42,717 bases of DNA from a virus, in IMG/VR virus record IMGVR_UViG_3300048033_000815, positions 1 through 42,717 of that record; one strand, written 5' to 3'. The position numbers and the translations under genes were made by a program. Below the pieces are notes generated by a model. It searched no databases. It was given only the letters and a program-made list of their open reading frames with translations, and was not told the origin of the DNA. Shown here piece by piece: positions 1 through 7,460 of the stretch (positions are counted from its first letter, which is position 1; each line of letters opens with the position of its first letter).

Positions 1-749
1 TTGCCGATGGTAATAGGGTCTGGGCCAGAAAAGTCCGTACCACGGGCTTTGGTTGTACTTGTATTCTGAAAGAATGTACGCCCGTCTACTGCGTCTTTGC
101 CCATCTGATAGTAATCAGCGAACTCAGAGTGACCCTGTTGTAGATCCTCTTCTGGTACGGGGATGCTATAAACGTCACCATACTTACGGATCGGTTCAAA
201 CTCTTCTGCAGTCAGAAGCTCATCTACGGTATCTGGGAAGCGTGAAGAGGCTAGTCGGTTGAAGATCACCCCACGAACAGCGTTGCGGCCTTCTACGCCT
301 TCCCCACGGGCTTCTGCCCATACCAGACGCTCGATCTTATCTGCATCCTCGTAAGGTAGCTCTGTCTTGGGACGGGCTTTAGGGCGAGGGCTTGTTTCAA
401 CCATCAAGCCGCCCTCATCAAAAGCCTTTTTATTGTTCTGTAATATCTCAGAAGCCTCTTCAGGACTTGTCATGTCTGTCATAGATTTATGAATTTCTGC
501 GTCGAAATCTTCTAATTCTTGAACCGCATTGTCACCTGTACGGGTAGGCCAATCCACGCCGCTATCAATTGCAAAACGGGTAGCTTGTTCATCAGAAACT
601 ATTTCACCATCCCATACAGTGGGTATCAGAGTTTCGACCCCATCTATGTTTACTATGATGGTATTCACAGTCGCTAAGTTGCCGTCCTCAAGAGTTTTAG
701 CTTTGCCCTTCGCAATGTTTAGGTAGTGATGCTCAGTAATAGCGTCCAT
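1..749 (-). CDS. SleB-type cell wall hydrolase, 3' end cut by window edge
   Basis: About 249 codons are visible before the window ends, in frame to the edge. Residues 140-165 read IERLVWAEARGE followed by EGRNAVRGVIFNRL, the signature of the SleB/Hydrolase_2 family, peptidoglycan lytic enzymes; the first Glu of EARGE (about residue 146) is the expected catalytic acid. The last visible residues (DPITIG) match the family's C-terminal block, so probably only some 10-20 residues are missing. Residues 1-90 are a separate module with an LIPTVWDGEIVSDEQA stretch of a kind I associate with phage structural proteins. The start forms TAATG with the stop of the upstream gene. Lying in the structural operon, it is more likely a virion-borne wall-degrading enzyme than the main endolysin (38599-39333). 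Role inferred. Confidence 0.8.
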   Translation of the reverse strand, partial: MDAITEHHYLNIAKGKAKTLEDGNLATVNTIIVNIDGVETLIPTVWDGEIVSDEQATRFAIDSGVDWPTRTGDNAVQELEDFDAEIHKSMTDMTSPEEASEILQNNKKAFDEGGLMVETSPRPKARPKTELPYEDADKIERLVWAEARGEGVEGRNAVRGVIFNRLASSRFPDTVDELLTAEEFEPIRKYGDVYSIPVPEEDLQQGHSEFADYYQMGKDAVDGRTFFQNTSTTKARGTDFSGPDPITIG

Positions 750-964
750 TAGTCTGCACCCTTAATCACTTCATCACGAAGTGTTTTGAATCTACGAAGC
801 TCTGTGATTGCCCCTTGAATTTCTAAAATTCGTTGTGGGTCTTTTTGTTTTTCTAGAAGGTCACGAAGGCCTTCAATTCTAGCTGCAACGTAATCGTGCA
901 GTAGATCCATTTGCTCTTTGTTATTTACCAAAGGAAGCAATAGGCGATATAAATTCTTATCCAT
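749..964 (-). CDS. small conserved-looking helical protein, unknown function
   Basis: 71 residues, predicted almost entirely helical and charged, with repeated heptad-like Leu/Ile spacing (LLPLVNNKEQMDLLHDYV, IEGLRDLLEKQ). No signal peptide, membrane segment or catalytic motif. The ATG overlaps the end of the 54-residue gene upstream and its TAA overlaps the ATG of the SleB-like gene, so it is translationally coupled inside the late operon just after the portal gene. A head or connector accessory role is only a guess from position. Confidence 0.7.
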   Translation of the reverse strand: MDKNLYRLLLPLVNNKEQMDLLHDYVAARIEGLRDLLEKQKDPQRILEIQGAITELRRFKTLRDEVIKGAD

Positions 965-1121
965 TATTTACCTTGAAACAGTACAACGCAATGTTGTTGG
1001 TAGTGACTAGAACACTCGCCTTAGTCATTTCTTCCATGCAGATTTTCTCGCTGGGATACTGACCTATCTGGTAATGCGTTACGTTGCTGTTCAGTACTTG
1101 AAAGAACAGAAGTACCCACAT
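957..1121 (-). CDS. 54-residue protein with hydrophobic N terminus, unknown function
   Basis: The ATG overlaps the portal stop codon (TAATG) and the stop lies inside the first codons of the next gene, so coupling on both sides supports a real gene. The protein starts MWVLLFFQVLNSN, then YQIGQYPSEKICMEEM and a second Cys near residue 48. A hydrophobic N terminus followed by a short domain with two Cys resembles the protein at 6729-6929 in the same operon, suggesting two small exported or membrane-associated proteins of similar design. Function unknown. Confidence 0.6.
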   Translation of the reverse strand: MWVLLFFQVLNSNVTHYQIGQYPSEKICMEEMTKASVLVTTNNIALYCFKVNNG

Positions 1122-3268
1122 TACTGAGGCTGTCCTTGTGGCGGCTGCGGTACGTTCCCGCCGTTGTCCCCACCACCTGCGCCTGTGAAGCCGGGAGCGC
1201 CCGGTTCTGGTGCGCCACCCGGTGCGATATTACCGTTGCCGTTGCCTGTAGGGTCTTGTGGGGAAGGTGCGCCACCCGGTGCCGGTGCAGCTTGTGCTGG
1301 ATCAGGCTGGGGCATCATTGCTTGGATCTCAGCCATCATCTTGGCTTGGATCATCGCTTCCCGTGGATCGTTCATAATCTTGTCTTCATCTAGGTCCATA
1401 GACGCTGCAAGCTCACGCAAGATGAAGTCGTACTTAACAAACGGGGCCATCTGTTGATTGGCGGTCATCTGCATAAACTGTAGCAGACGCTGACTGCGGA
1501 TCTCATTGCGCATCAAGCTTTCTGTGCCACGGGCTTTAACCGTAAGATCACCTTTGGTGTATTGCTGATCGAAGTTGAATTGCATGTTGAAAGCGAAGAG
1601 TGCCTTACCCAGAGGTGACAGAAGGTAGTCATCTAGATTGCGCACAACCGCTTTAATGTTCTGTGCGGCTGCACCCATCAACATGGACATACCAGAGGCT
1701 GTACGACCAACCCCCATCACACCGCCAGCACCGTGGCTGTAGGACGGGATACCAGTAGCCTCATCAGATAGCTGCCGTGCCTTATCAAACATCATTAGAA
1801 GTTCTTGGCTGACGTTAGGGAACTTGGTGCCAAAAATGGCCTGTCCGGGTGCGCCAGCCTGTCTCCGAAACACCTTGCCGGGGTACACAGAAAGATCCTG
1901 ACCCGGTACTAGGTTGGTCTCATCAATCTCAATAAGTAGGTTACCAGACAACGCACCGTTATCTACAGCCATCCGCATGAAGCCGTTCATCAGAAGCTGT
2001 GTGTCTTCCATATTCTCTGCTACGCCAATGCCGAAGAACCCGTAGGGGTTTAGCTCATAAGGCACTGCAGAGTATGGGATGCGTGTAGGTGTGAAGGGGT
2101 TGATTACCAGACGCAGGATCTGACCATTACAAATCCATACGTTGACCTGTACTTCATCACGATCTTCTACCTCATCGGGTAATTCGATGTCAGCCTGTTC
2201 AGCAAGCTCAGTATCCAGCACACCCCAATACTCAAGAACCTCATAGCGGTCTGGGCTTTCAGAGTTATTGCTCTCATCAAGAGCATCTTCCCAATACTCA
2301 CGTTGGTACTGTGGACCGTACTCAATAGCCAGTTCGATGCTCTCATCACGGAAGTGTGGGCGGCGTTTAAGGCTACGAAGTTGGGTACGGTTCAGACGGT
2401 GACGCTGTATAGTAAACTCAGCTTCAGCCATGTTTCGGGCGTCTGGATCGGGGTATAGATCCCAGATAGACACATACTCCACTTTGGGAATAGTTTCAAA
2501 CAAAGGATCATAATTACCCTCATCATCCCAGCGGGGATATTCTTTGTCGAATGCAAATGGACCCTTCAAGATACCTGTACCAAACAGGCAGGTCTCAAAG
2601 GCTACAGACCGCAGATGCTTAGAGGCGTTGGTTTCGTCCAACTGATCGTGCATCTTGCGTTCCATGCTCTGGGCGGCAAGTTTTGCAGGCTCAAAGTAGA
2701 TAGCAGAAGGTGAATCCCCTGTACCCATCTCTAATTCGTCAGCAATAGGCTCTAATTTGTCCTTATATGGCCCCAAATCCTTCTCAATGTCGGGGCGGGC
2801 AATAGGACGCTTGGGTGTGTACTGTACACCGGCCATTTCCTCTACTTTTTCAGAAGTAATGGCATTTGGGTCGTAATTAACCGCACCAGCAACATTAGAG
2901 GGGTACTTACGGCTTTCAATACCCACTGGAAACTTAGAACCGGCGAATAATACGTCTACAACTTGCGCATATGCAGCCAAAACCTTGGTTTTAGTGATCT
3001 TAACAAAGGCTTGGGACTTTTCTGTATCAGTAAACTGCACTTCGGGACCGTAAAGACCACGGTAGTTGCGGTATGACATCAACCAACGCTCTTCATCGGA
3101 CAAGCGGTGGTCTTTTGACTTACGAAACTGGCCTTCAATGAACGAAGCAACGCCAGAATAGTCTAAATTCTCTTGTTCTACGTCCCCGTCCTCTTCCAAA
3201 GCAAAAACTTGTTCCGCTTCAGTCTGATCTTCGGGTGTAGAACCGCTAGGTTTATCCATTAATGCCAT
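1121..3268 (-). CDS. portal (head-tail connector) protein
   Basis: 715 residues directly downstream of TerL, 3 bases apart, the usual place for a portal. Residues 30-110 contain RLSDEERWLMSYRNYRGLYG and KITKTKVLAAYAQVVDVLF, the opening of the long portal proteins of marine podoviruses. The mid-region carries the DDYLLSPLGKALFAFNMQF helix typical of portals. The last roughly 70 residues are low-complexity Pro/Gly/Asn/Gln, probably a disordered tail. The start ATG has no strong ribosome binding site and probably depends on coupling to TerL; a second in-frame ATG lies three codons later. The protein should form the dodecameric ring at the packaging vertex. Identification rests on position, length and general pattern. 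Confidence 0.85.
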   Translation of the reverse strand: MALMDKPSGSTPEDQTEAEQVFALEEDGDVEQENLDYSGVASFIEGQFRKSKDHRLSDEERWLMSYRNYRGLYGPEVQFTDTEKSQAFVKITKTKVLAAYAQVVDVLFAGSKFPVGIESRKYPSNVAGAVNYDPNAITSEKVEEMAGVQYTPKRPIARPDIEKDLGPYKDKLEPIADELEMGTGDSPSAIYFEPAKLAAQSMERKMHDQLDETNASKHLRSVAFETCLFGTGILKGPFAFDKEYPRWDDEGNYDPLFETIPKVEYVSIWDLYPDPDARNMAEAEFTIQRHRLNRTQLRSLKRRPHFRDESIELAIEYGPQYQREYWEDALDESNNSESPDRYEVLEYWGVLDTELAEQADIELPDEVEDRDEVQVNVWICNGQILRLVINPFTPTRIPYSAVPYELNPYGFFGIGVAENMEDTQLLMNGFMRMAVDNGALSGNLLIEIDETNLVPGQDLSVYPGKVFRRQAGAPGQAIFGTKFPNVSQELLMMFDKARQLSDEATGIPSYSHGAGGVMGVGRTASGMSMLMGAAAQNIKAVVRNLDDYLLSPLGKALFAFNMQFNFDQQYTKGDLTVKARGTESLMRNEIRSQRLLQFMQMTANQQMAPFVKYDFILRELAASMDLDEDKIMNDPREAMIQAKMMAEIQAMMPQPDPAQAAPAPGGAPSPQDPTGNGNGNIAPGGAPEPGAPGFTGAGGGDNGGNVPQPPQGQPQ

Positions 3269-3271
3269 GCT

Positions 3272-5185
3272 TTAGTATCCAAATCTTGAATCTGAGGGGG
3301 TGTAGCGTTGAAGTGGGACGCCTCGCCCCATATCGAATGGTGAGAAGGCCTTTGGGCGGCTCATAATCCCGTAACGGACGCTGTCGTATGCGTGATCGGT
3401 GGCATACCGTGGGTCTATATCGTCGGAACCTTTGGGGTCAGAAGGTATTACAGGTAGATCTGCGATAATCTGGCGGCAGGTGTTAAAGAATACGATGCCT
3501 GCAGTCTCTGTTTCTTCATTAACCTTGAGAACTTCGTGGAACCTGTTCTTACCAGCAACCCTTGCACCTGCGGAACGATCACTAGGACGCCATCTGCAGC
3601 CCATTGAGATCATTTCTTCTGCTATGCTTGGGCCAATCTGCCCCCGGTTATGCCAGCAAGAGCTATCCAGAACACCGTAGTGGATGCTTTCGCCACGCTC
3701 TGCTTCCATAACTGCACGGCCAAGGTCTTTGCCGGTATGCTTTGACACATACAACTCCCGGTAAACGTACAAAGTCTCGTAACTAGGGTCGATGGCAAAC
3801 CAGTGTACCGCAGAATAAGAACTATACCCGTAGTCACATGACCTAAACCTGCGCCAATCATCCGGTATATCGAAGGGTTCACACACATGCGTGGACTGTT
3901 TAAACTCTGGGAAGGCTGCACCATCTGCTACAGCCCAATCACCGTCTAATAGTTGGCGGCGTTGCATTTCAGGCAGAGCCAAAAGGTTAGCCTCATACTG
4001 ACCATCCCGCATCAGATAAGGATTATCTCTCAGAGATGCTGGTATAAACCGGCGGTAGAAAAGAGGTTCACCCTCTTTGTCGTGGCCTGTAGGGAAAACC
4101 ATTGGCTCTCCGCTGTCTATATCAGTTGCAACAAACCGCTTATTGGAAGGTGCAGGGTCAATGAACATTTTCTTAACCCAACCATGTCCCCTACCACCGG
4201 GGTTAGTTGTGGCTCTTTGGAACAAAGGTAACTCTGGATCGGTAGTACGAAGCCGTGAGCGCATGTAGTTCCATGCAAACGGTGTGGCGTACTGTGTAAG
4301 CTCGTCAAAGGCTATGTAGCTAAACGCTAGACCCTGATACCGCAGAACATCTTCATCCCGCTCTAGGTAGGTCATCCACAGTTTCGCACCGCTAGGGAAT
4401 ACCCACTGAGACTTCTTCTCTTGCCACTTAGCGCCCGGATAAATCTTCGGGTACATCTCTTGTGACTTCCAGATCAATTCCCGCAATTCATCGTTAGTAC
4501 GGCGCAGGATTATCCCATTGAAATTCTTGTTGTGGAAGTACCGCATAGGGTCTGCAAGTAGGCCGTAGGATTTGCCTCCACCGGCGCTCCCGCCATATAG
4601 TACTTCACGCTCAGAGGCCGCTAGGAAGTCCGTCTGTGGACCGGGGTTGGGCTGGAATACAACCTCACGCTCTTGGGTTTCCTGCGTGATAACACCGAAG
4701 TCCAAAGTCTCAGAAATGCTTTGGTATTCTTCTTCTGCTTCCTCGGTGGCCCCAAACTTATCAGCTAGACGGTTTTCCATCATAGTCTTGATGCGCTTGC
4801 TATCTGAAATCTTACGCTTCAGACGGGCCTCTTCTTTTTCAGCGGCGGTATTAGGCTTTGGCTTCTTGCGCTGGGCCTTTTTAAGCTCTTTAACCCGCTT
4901 ACTCTTGGGCCGGTGTAGCTTCCAGATATTACTGATACCCTGACCAGAAATACTGCGACCTACTTTGTTAGAAAGCCATTCTGCAACCTTACGGGTGCTG
5001 TAGCCTTCGTCCAAGTGATCCATAGCCTGTTCTACAAGAGGTACGACATCTGGATCTGGTATTAGTTGTAAAGAACCCTCTTCTACAGGCTTGTATGCAT
5101 AAGGCAGACGCTGCGTAGGGTTCTTTCTAGTTTTGTTTATCCACATCGTCGGCTTTTGGCGGTAGAATAAACATGCCACCACCAT
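3272..5185 (-). CDS. terL: terminase large subunit with N-terminal helix-turn-helix extension
   Basis: DNA-packaging motor. The ATPase shows Walker A GGSAGGGKS at residues 198-206 and Walker B IAFDE at 291-295. The nuclease part has acidic residues in SCDYGYSS (D451), GVLDSS (D507) and DHAYDSVRYG (D597/D601), as in phage TerL nucleases. Ahead of this sits an unusual extension: residues 35-95 (IPDPDVVPLVEQAM, GYSTRKVAEWL, ISGQGISNIWK) resemble the helix-turn-helix of serine recombinases, followed by a Lys/Arg/Glu-rich helical linker to about 160. The gene overlaps the TerS-like gene by 59 bases. An AGAGG precedes the first ATG; a second in-frame ATG at 5146 would drop 13 residues. Confidence 0.95.
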   Translation of the reverse strand: MVVACLFYRQKPTMWINKTRKNPTQRLPYAYKPVEEGSLQLIPDPDVVPLVEQAMDHLDEGYSTRKVAEWLSNKVGRSISGQGISNIWKLHRPKSKRVKELKKAQRKKPKPNTAAEKEEARLKRKISDSKRIKTMMENRLADKFGATEEAEEEYQSISETLDFGVITQETQEREVVFQPNPGPQTDFLAASEREVLYGGSAGGGKSYGLLADPMRYFHNKNFNGIILRRTNDELRELIWKSQEMYPKIYPGAKWQEKKSQWVFPSGAKLWMTYLERDEDVLRYQGLAFSYIAFDELTQYATPFAWNYMRSRLRTTDPELPLFQRATTNPGGRGHGWVKKMFIDPAPSNKRFVATDIDSGEPMVFPTGHDKEGEPLFYRRFIPASLRDNPYLMRDGQYEANLLALPEMQRRQLLDGDWAVADGAAFPEFKQSTHVCEPFDIPDDWRRFRSCDYGYSSYSAVHWFAIDPSYETLYVYRELYVSKHTGKDLGRAVMEAERGESIHYGVLDSSCWHNRGQIGPSIAEEMISMGCRWRPSDRSAGARVAGKNRFHEVLKVNEETETAGIVFFNTCRQIIADLPVIPSDPKGSDDIDPRYATDHAYDSVRYGIMSRPKAFSPFDMGRGVPLQRYTPSDSRFGY

Positions 5186-5516
5186 TGTTGGTGACCTCTA
5201 CCTTCTCCCGTTTAACTAGACCTGTACGATCCAATACCTCACGGGCAGCGTTGATAGCGTTTCGTGCGCCCAGCGCCGTGGGGTCATCCAGAACACCAAG
5301 CAACCCGTGGGCAGCTTTAGGGGCGTTCATAGCAAGCATCATAGATGCCTGTTCAATAATCTCTTCTTTAAGCGGTCCAGTGACTTCAGAAACACCCGTA
5401 CCTTTGGAGTAACCTGCAACATCCATAGCTTTACGAACATTACCACGGCACTCTCCCATAAGGGCTTCAAGAAATGCAGACTGTTTTTCAGTATATTTTT
5501 TAGGGGCATCGGTCAT
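5127..5516 (-). CDS. terS: terminase small subunit-like protein
   Basis: 129 residues upstream of and overlapping TerL. The N terminus KKYTEKQSAFLEALMG then VRKAMDVAGYSKGT follows the pattern of TerS proteins, in which a helix-turn-helix binds the packaging site. A helical middle and a Gly-rich tail (NNGGGMFILPPK) follow; the tail could contact TerL. The ATG overlaps the stop of the preceding coiled-coil gene. It should recognise phage DNA and start packaging. Because TerL here also has an HTH, the division of labour is uncertain. Confidence 0.72.
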   Translation of the reverse strand: MTDAPKKYTEKQSAFLEALMGECRGNVRKAMDVAGYSKGTGVSEVTGPLKEEIIEQASMMLAMNAPKAAHGLLGVLDDPTALGARNAINAAREVLDRTGLVKREKVEVTNNGGGMFILPPKADDVDKQN

Positions 5517-5785
5517 GGGTTTCTCATTTTGAAGAATAGGTAGCCAACAAGGGCAGAAATAATTATCCAGAACACTCGCTCTGCAAATCGCAGGGTCTGG
5601 CCGTTAACGCCCTGCACCTTCTCTAGCTTCTCTAGACGCTCAGTAGTTCGTGTCTGAGCCTTGTCGTAAGAGTCCATGCGCTTAAACAAAGACACCATGC
5701 GCTCTTCCATACGGGCTAAGGCTACTATTGCCTCTCCCATTTCATCTAACTTCTTTTCGATGCGTTCTAAACGAGCATCGGTCAT
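5513..5785 (-). CDS. coiled-coil protein with C-terminal membrane segment
   Basis: 90 residues. Residues 1-60 are charged heptad repeats (RLERIEKKLDEM, ERLEKLEKVQ) predicted to form a coiled coil; residues 70-87 (VFWIIISALVGYLFF) are one hydrophobic segment ending in a basic tail. This architecture is that of XhlA-like phage proteins and of some small holin-like proteins, so it is a candidate holin or lysis accessory, but there is no sequence proof. It overlaps its neighbours by ATGA at both ends, so it is tightly coupled with TerS. Confidence 0.7.
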   Translation of the reverse strand: MTDARLERIEKKLDEMGEAIVALARMEERMVSLFKRMDSYDKAQTRTTERLEKLEKVQGVNGQTLRFAERVFWIIISALVGYLFFKMRNP

Positions 5786-5934
5786 TTTCGTTTGGCCTTC
5801 TTAGTAGCCATGCCGCCTTTGTTCATCTTACCGGCTTTAAGATCCTTGTAGGTCTTATCACTGATTGTGCTTTTACCCTTAGACCGGGAAGTACCAGCCT
5901 TCTTACGAGCATTCATGTTTTTAAGCAGAGACAT
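5782..5934 (-). CDS. 50-residue basic protein
   Basis: Very basic peptide beginning MSLLKNMNARKKAGTSRS and ending MATKKAKRK. The AGTSRSKGKSTISDK block is a pattern I recognise from short proteins beside terminase genes in marine phages. ATG and stop overlap or abut the neighbouring genes, which supports translation. Its positive charge suggests nucleic acid or acidic-surface binding; no function is known to me. Confidence 0.7.
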   Translation of the reverse strand: MSLLKNMNARKKAGTSRSKGKSTISDKTYKDLKAGKMNKGGMATKKAKRK

Positions 5935-5938
5935 TAGA

Positions 5939-6208
5939 TCACCATTTCTTACAGGACCAATATCTGGCCGTTAGTTTGCTAGTAGCCGTGTCGCACTTAT
6001 GCCTTGCACGGAATGATTTTCGGGCTGCAGGATTATCCTTGCGGATCTCCATATTCGGATCTCCAAAGGTAATGTACTTAACGCTGTCACCCTCTACCGC
6101 CAGAACCTCAAACTTCTTAGGTCCACCACGGCGGGGCTTGTTTACAGAAGTAAAGCCATGACGCTTCTTAGCGGCTGCAATCTTCTCTGCTTTAGTTTTA
6201 CCTGCCAT
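5939..6208 (-). CDS. conserved phage protein with RKSFRARHxCD and ARYWSCKKW signatures
   Basis: 89 residues. The C-terminal half (FGDPNMEIRKDNPAARKSF, RARHKCD, ARYWSCKKW) matches a small protein family found widely in cyanophages and other marine phages. One His and two Cys sit in conserved positions and could bind a metal ion. The N-terminal 30 residues are Lys/Arg-rich. It is coded between other small late genes; it might be a minor virion or host-takeover protein. The family match is from memory of the motif, the function unknown. Confidence 0.8.
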   Translation of the reverse strand: MAGKTKAEKIAAAKKRHGFTSVNKPRRGGPKKFEVLAVEGDSVKYITFGDPNMEIRKDNPAARKSFRARHKCDTATSKLTARYWSCKKW

Positions 6209-6214
6209 GTGGCC

Positions 6215-6670
6215 TCACATCTTATAAACGTAAAAAAGGTAGGCAGCGCCGATAGCAGAACCAATTAGGACAACCACACCACCAAAGATGGTTAAGCCTT
6301 CGATAAGATCTTCTCGATCCTTCTGGCGTTGTCTCTCTGCTTCCTTACGAGCCTTACGAGCTTGGGCCTGATATTCTACCCAAGAGTCATATAATCCCGG
6401 TCTTCCGTAGAGCCGCATATGGCTCTCAAGCTGACGGCGTTGCTCTTTAATCTTGTCGAGGGCCAAGAAGCTCTCAAAATCGTCAGTGTCCTTACCCAGA
6501 ACCTTATTAAAAATAGACTTCTTATCGCCTTCAGCTTTGTCTTTAATTTTATCTTCTGCAGACAGGAAATCACTTATGGACTTCCCGCACTGCGCTAATT
6601 CACGACCATTCTGTACAGCGGATTTAATTACACCGAAGGCAGCATTCGCCATCGCAATTTCTGCAAGCAT
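6215..6670 (-). CDS. coiled-coil protein with C-terminal transmembrane helix
   Basis: 151 residues. The N terminus MLAEIAMANAAFGVIKSAV is a hydrophobic/amphipathic helix; residues 30-120 are charged and helical with a strong coiled coil (RKARKEAERQRQKDRED); residues 124-148 (LTIFGGVVVLIGSAIGAAYL) form a membrane helix. I recognise the opening motif (NAAF.VIK..VQNGREL) from marine phage proteins of unknown function. A GGGGGAG lies only two bases before the first ATG, so the in-frame ATG at 6652 (MANAAF) may be the real start. Confidence 0.75.
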   Translation of the reverse strand: MLAEIAMANAAFGVIKSAVQNGRELAQCGKSISDFLSAEDKIKDKAEGDKKSIFNKVLGKDTDDFESFLALDKIKEQRRQLESHMRLYGRPGLYDSWVEYQAQARKARKEAERQRQKDREDLIEGLTIFGGVVVLIGSAIGAAYLFYVYKM

Positions 6671-6728
6671 GGCTCCCCCAGAAAGTATGCTTTAATCAAA
6701 TAAATTTATAAAATAGTGTAGGCAGGTA

Positions 6729-6929
6729 CTATATATCAGTACCCTCAATCTTAACCTGACTGCAGGAACCAGAAACATGCATCCCCACTGCCGCTGCCAT
6801 CCTGAAGCCCTGCGAAACTTTATTCTGGCAATCAGAAAGACTGTAAAAAGAGGTTGGGTAAACCGCTACATTACACTGATTAATTTCAGTACCCATGCAG
6901 ACCAGTATAACCGCAACCCACGAAGTCAT
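6729..6929 (-). CDS. small Cys-containing protein with hydrophobic N terminus
   Basis: 66 residues starting MTSWVAVILVCMG, a short hydrophobic segment, followed by a domain with Cys at about 19, 34 and 57 and the block VYPTSFYSLSDCQNKV. The N terminus could be a signal or membrane anchor. Layout resembles the 54-residue protein at 957-1121. Its ATG overlaps the upstream stop as TAATG, so it is coupled. Function unknown. Confidence 0.65.
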   Translation of the reverse strand: MTSWVAVILVCMGTEINQCNVAVYPTSFYSLSDCQNKVSQGFRMAAAVGMHVSGSCSQVKIEGTDI

Positions 6930-7072
6930 TACTTATTCTTCTTAACGTAGCCGCCCTTGGACGCACCCATAGGCTTCTTTTTCTCAAGCTTCATATAACC
7001 GCCCATAGCCATCTTGGGCTTACGGGAAGGCTCTACATCCGCACCGCAGGACTTAGTCTTCGTCATTTTCAT
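6929..7072 (-). CDS. 47-residue basic GGYMK-type peptide
   Basis: Too short for most gene finders but tightly packed: it overlaps the upstream gene by 20 bases and ends in TAATG with the downstream one. The peptide is Lys/Gly/Met-rich with imperfect repeats (MAMGGYMKLEKKKPMG, SKGGYVKKNK), a type of small basic protein common in marine phage late operons. A second ATG two codons later (7066) is an equally good start. No known function. Confidence 0.6.
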   Translation of the reverse strand: MKMTKTKSCGADVEPSRKPKMAMGGYMKLEKKKPMGASKGGYVKKNK

Positions 7073-7295
7073 AGGAAGGTTCCACATCAATTAAATATTC
7101 AACAGGCTCAACTGTCTTATCAGCTACGTCTGTTTCAAAGAAATCATCATATCCACGAAAGATAAGGTTACCGTCTGCAGCCTGTTTCCTAGTGATAAGA
7201 CCTTCCTCAAACAGAAGATCTCGTACCTCTTCAAGTTTTAGAACCTGACCAGTCTTTTCACGGATTGCAGCACGAATATAAATGAGGTTTATCAA
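7053..7295 (-). CDS. first gene of the late operon, unknown function
   Basis: 80 residues, acidic C terminus. The N-terminal half (INLIYIRAAIREKTG, LKLEEVRDLLFEEGLI) looks like a small winged-helix-like fold seen in conserved phage proteins, but I do not recognise a named family. The only start consistent with the whole ORF is TTG at 7295, with GAAGG 10 bases upstream. The promoter at 7312-7341 would give a leader of only about 10 bases, so translation may be nearly leaderless and weak. Confidence 0.65.
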   Translation of the reverse strand: MINLIYIRAAIREKTGQVLKLEEVRDLLFEEGLITRKQAADGNLIFRGYDDFFETDVADKTVEPVEYLIDVEPSYENDED

Positions 7296-7311
7296 ACACT
7301 CTATACCTTCT

Positions 7312-7341
7312 ATTGTACCATTGCAGAATGCATTAAGTCAA
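7312..7341 (-). promoter_or_regulatory. sigma70-like promoter of the late operon
   Basis: Minus strand TTGACT at 7341-7336, an 18-base spacer and TACAAT at 7317-7312, five of six matches at each box. It lies just before the first late gene (start 7295), with the leftward terminase-portal operon behind it. The -35 box touches the inverted repeat at 7340-7393, so a regulator bound there would be well placed to control it. Confidence 0.7.
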
Positions 7342-7393
7342 CCCCCTAACTATTTACCATAAATTAGTTAACAAATGGCTTAATTAGGGGGTT
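7340..7393. repeat. inverted repeat between divergent promoters, candidate operator
   Basis: The arms AACCCCCTAA (7340-7349) and TTAGGGGGTT (7384-7393) are perfect complements with 34 bases between; the inside also contains AACTA...TTAGTT. Each arm runs directly into a -35 box: GGGGGTTGACT on the minus strand and GGGGGTTTACA on the plus strand. This symmetric arrangement fits a dimeric or looped regulator covering both promoters. There is no T-run on either side, so a terminator is less likely. Confidence 0.6.
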
Positions 7394-7419
7394 TACATAT
7401 CGTCAGATGTTGTTATAAT
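7392..7419 (+). promoter_or_regulatory. sigma70-like promoter facing right, antisense to the DUF1127 gene
   Basis: TTTACA at 7392-7397, a 16-base spacer, and a perfect TATAAT at 7414-7419. No plus-strand gene follows; the transcript would run antisense across the DUF1127 gene (7461-7610). It is therefore a candidate antisense RNA promoter paired with the late promoter across the shared inverted repeat. Confidence 0.55.
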
Positions 7420-7460
7420 TTACAAGCTCGCTGCAGGCGGTACAGGTATAAGTAGGTACA

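Noticed and set aside
1021-1457. ORFs overlapping the 3' end of the portal gene
   Set aside because: They arise from the Pro/Gly-rich repeat codons of the portal tail; only the coupled 54-residue gene at 957-1121 is convincing.
7340-7393. Bidirectional terminator
   Set aside because: The arms are 34 bases apart and no T-run follows on either strand; the fit to both -35 boxes makes an operator more likely.
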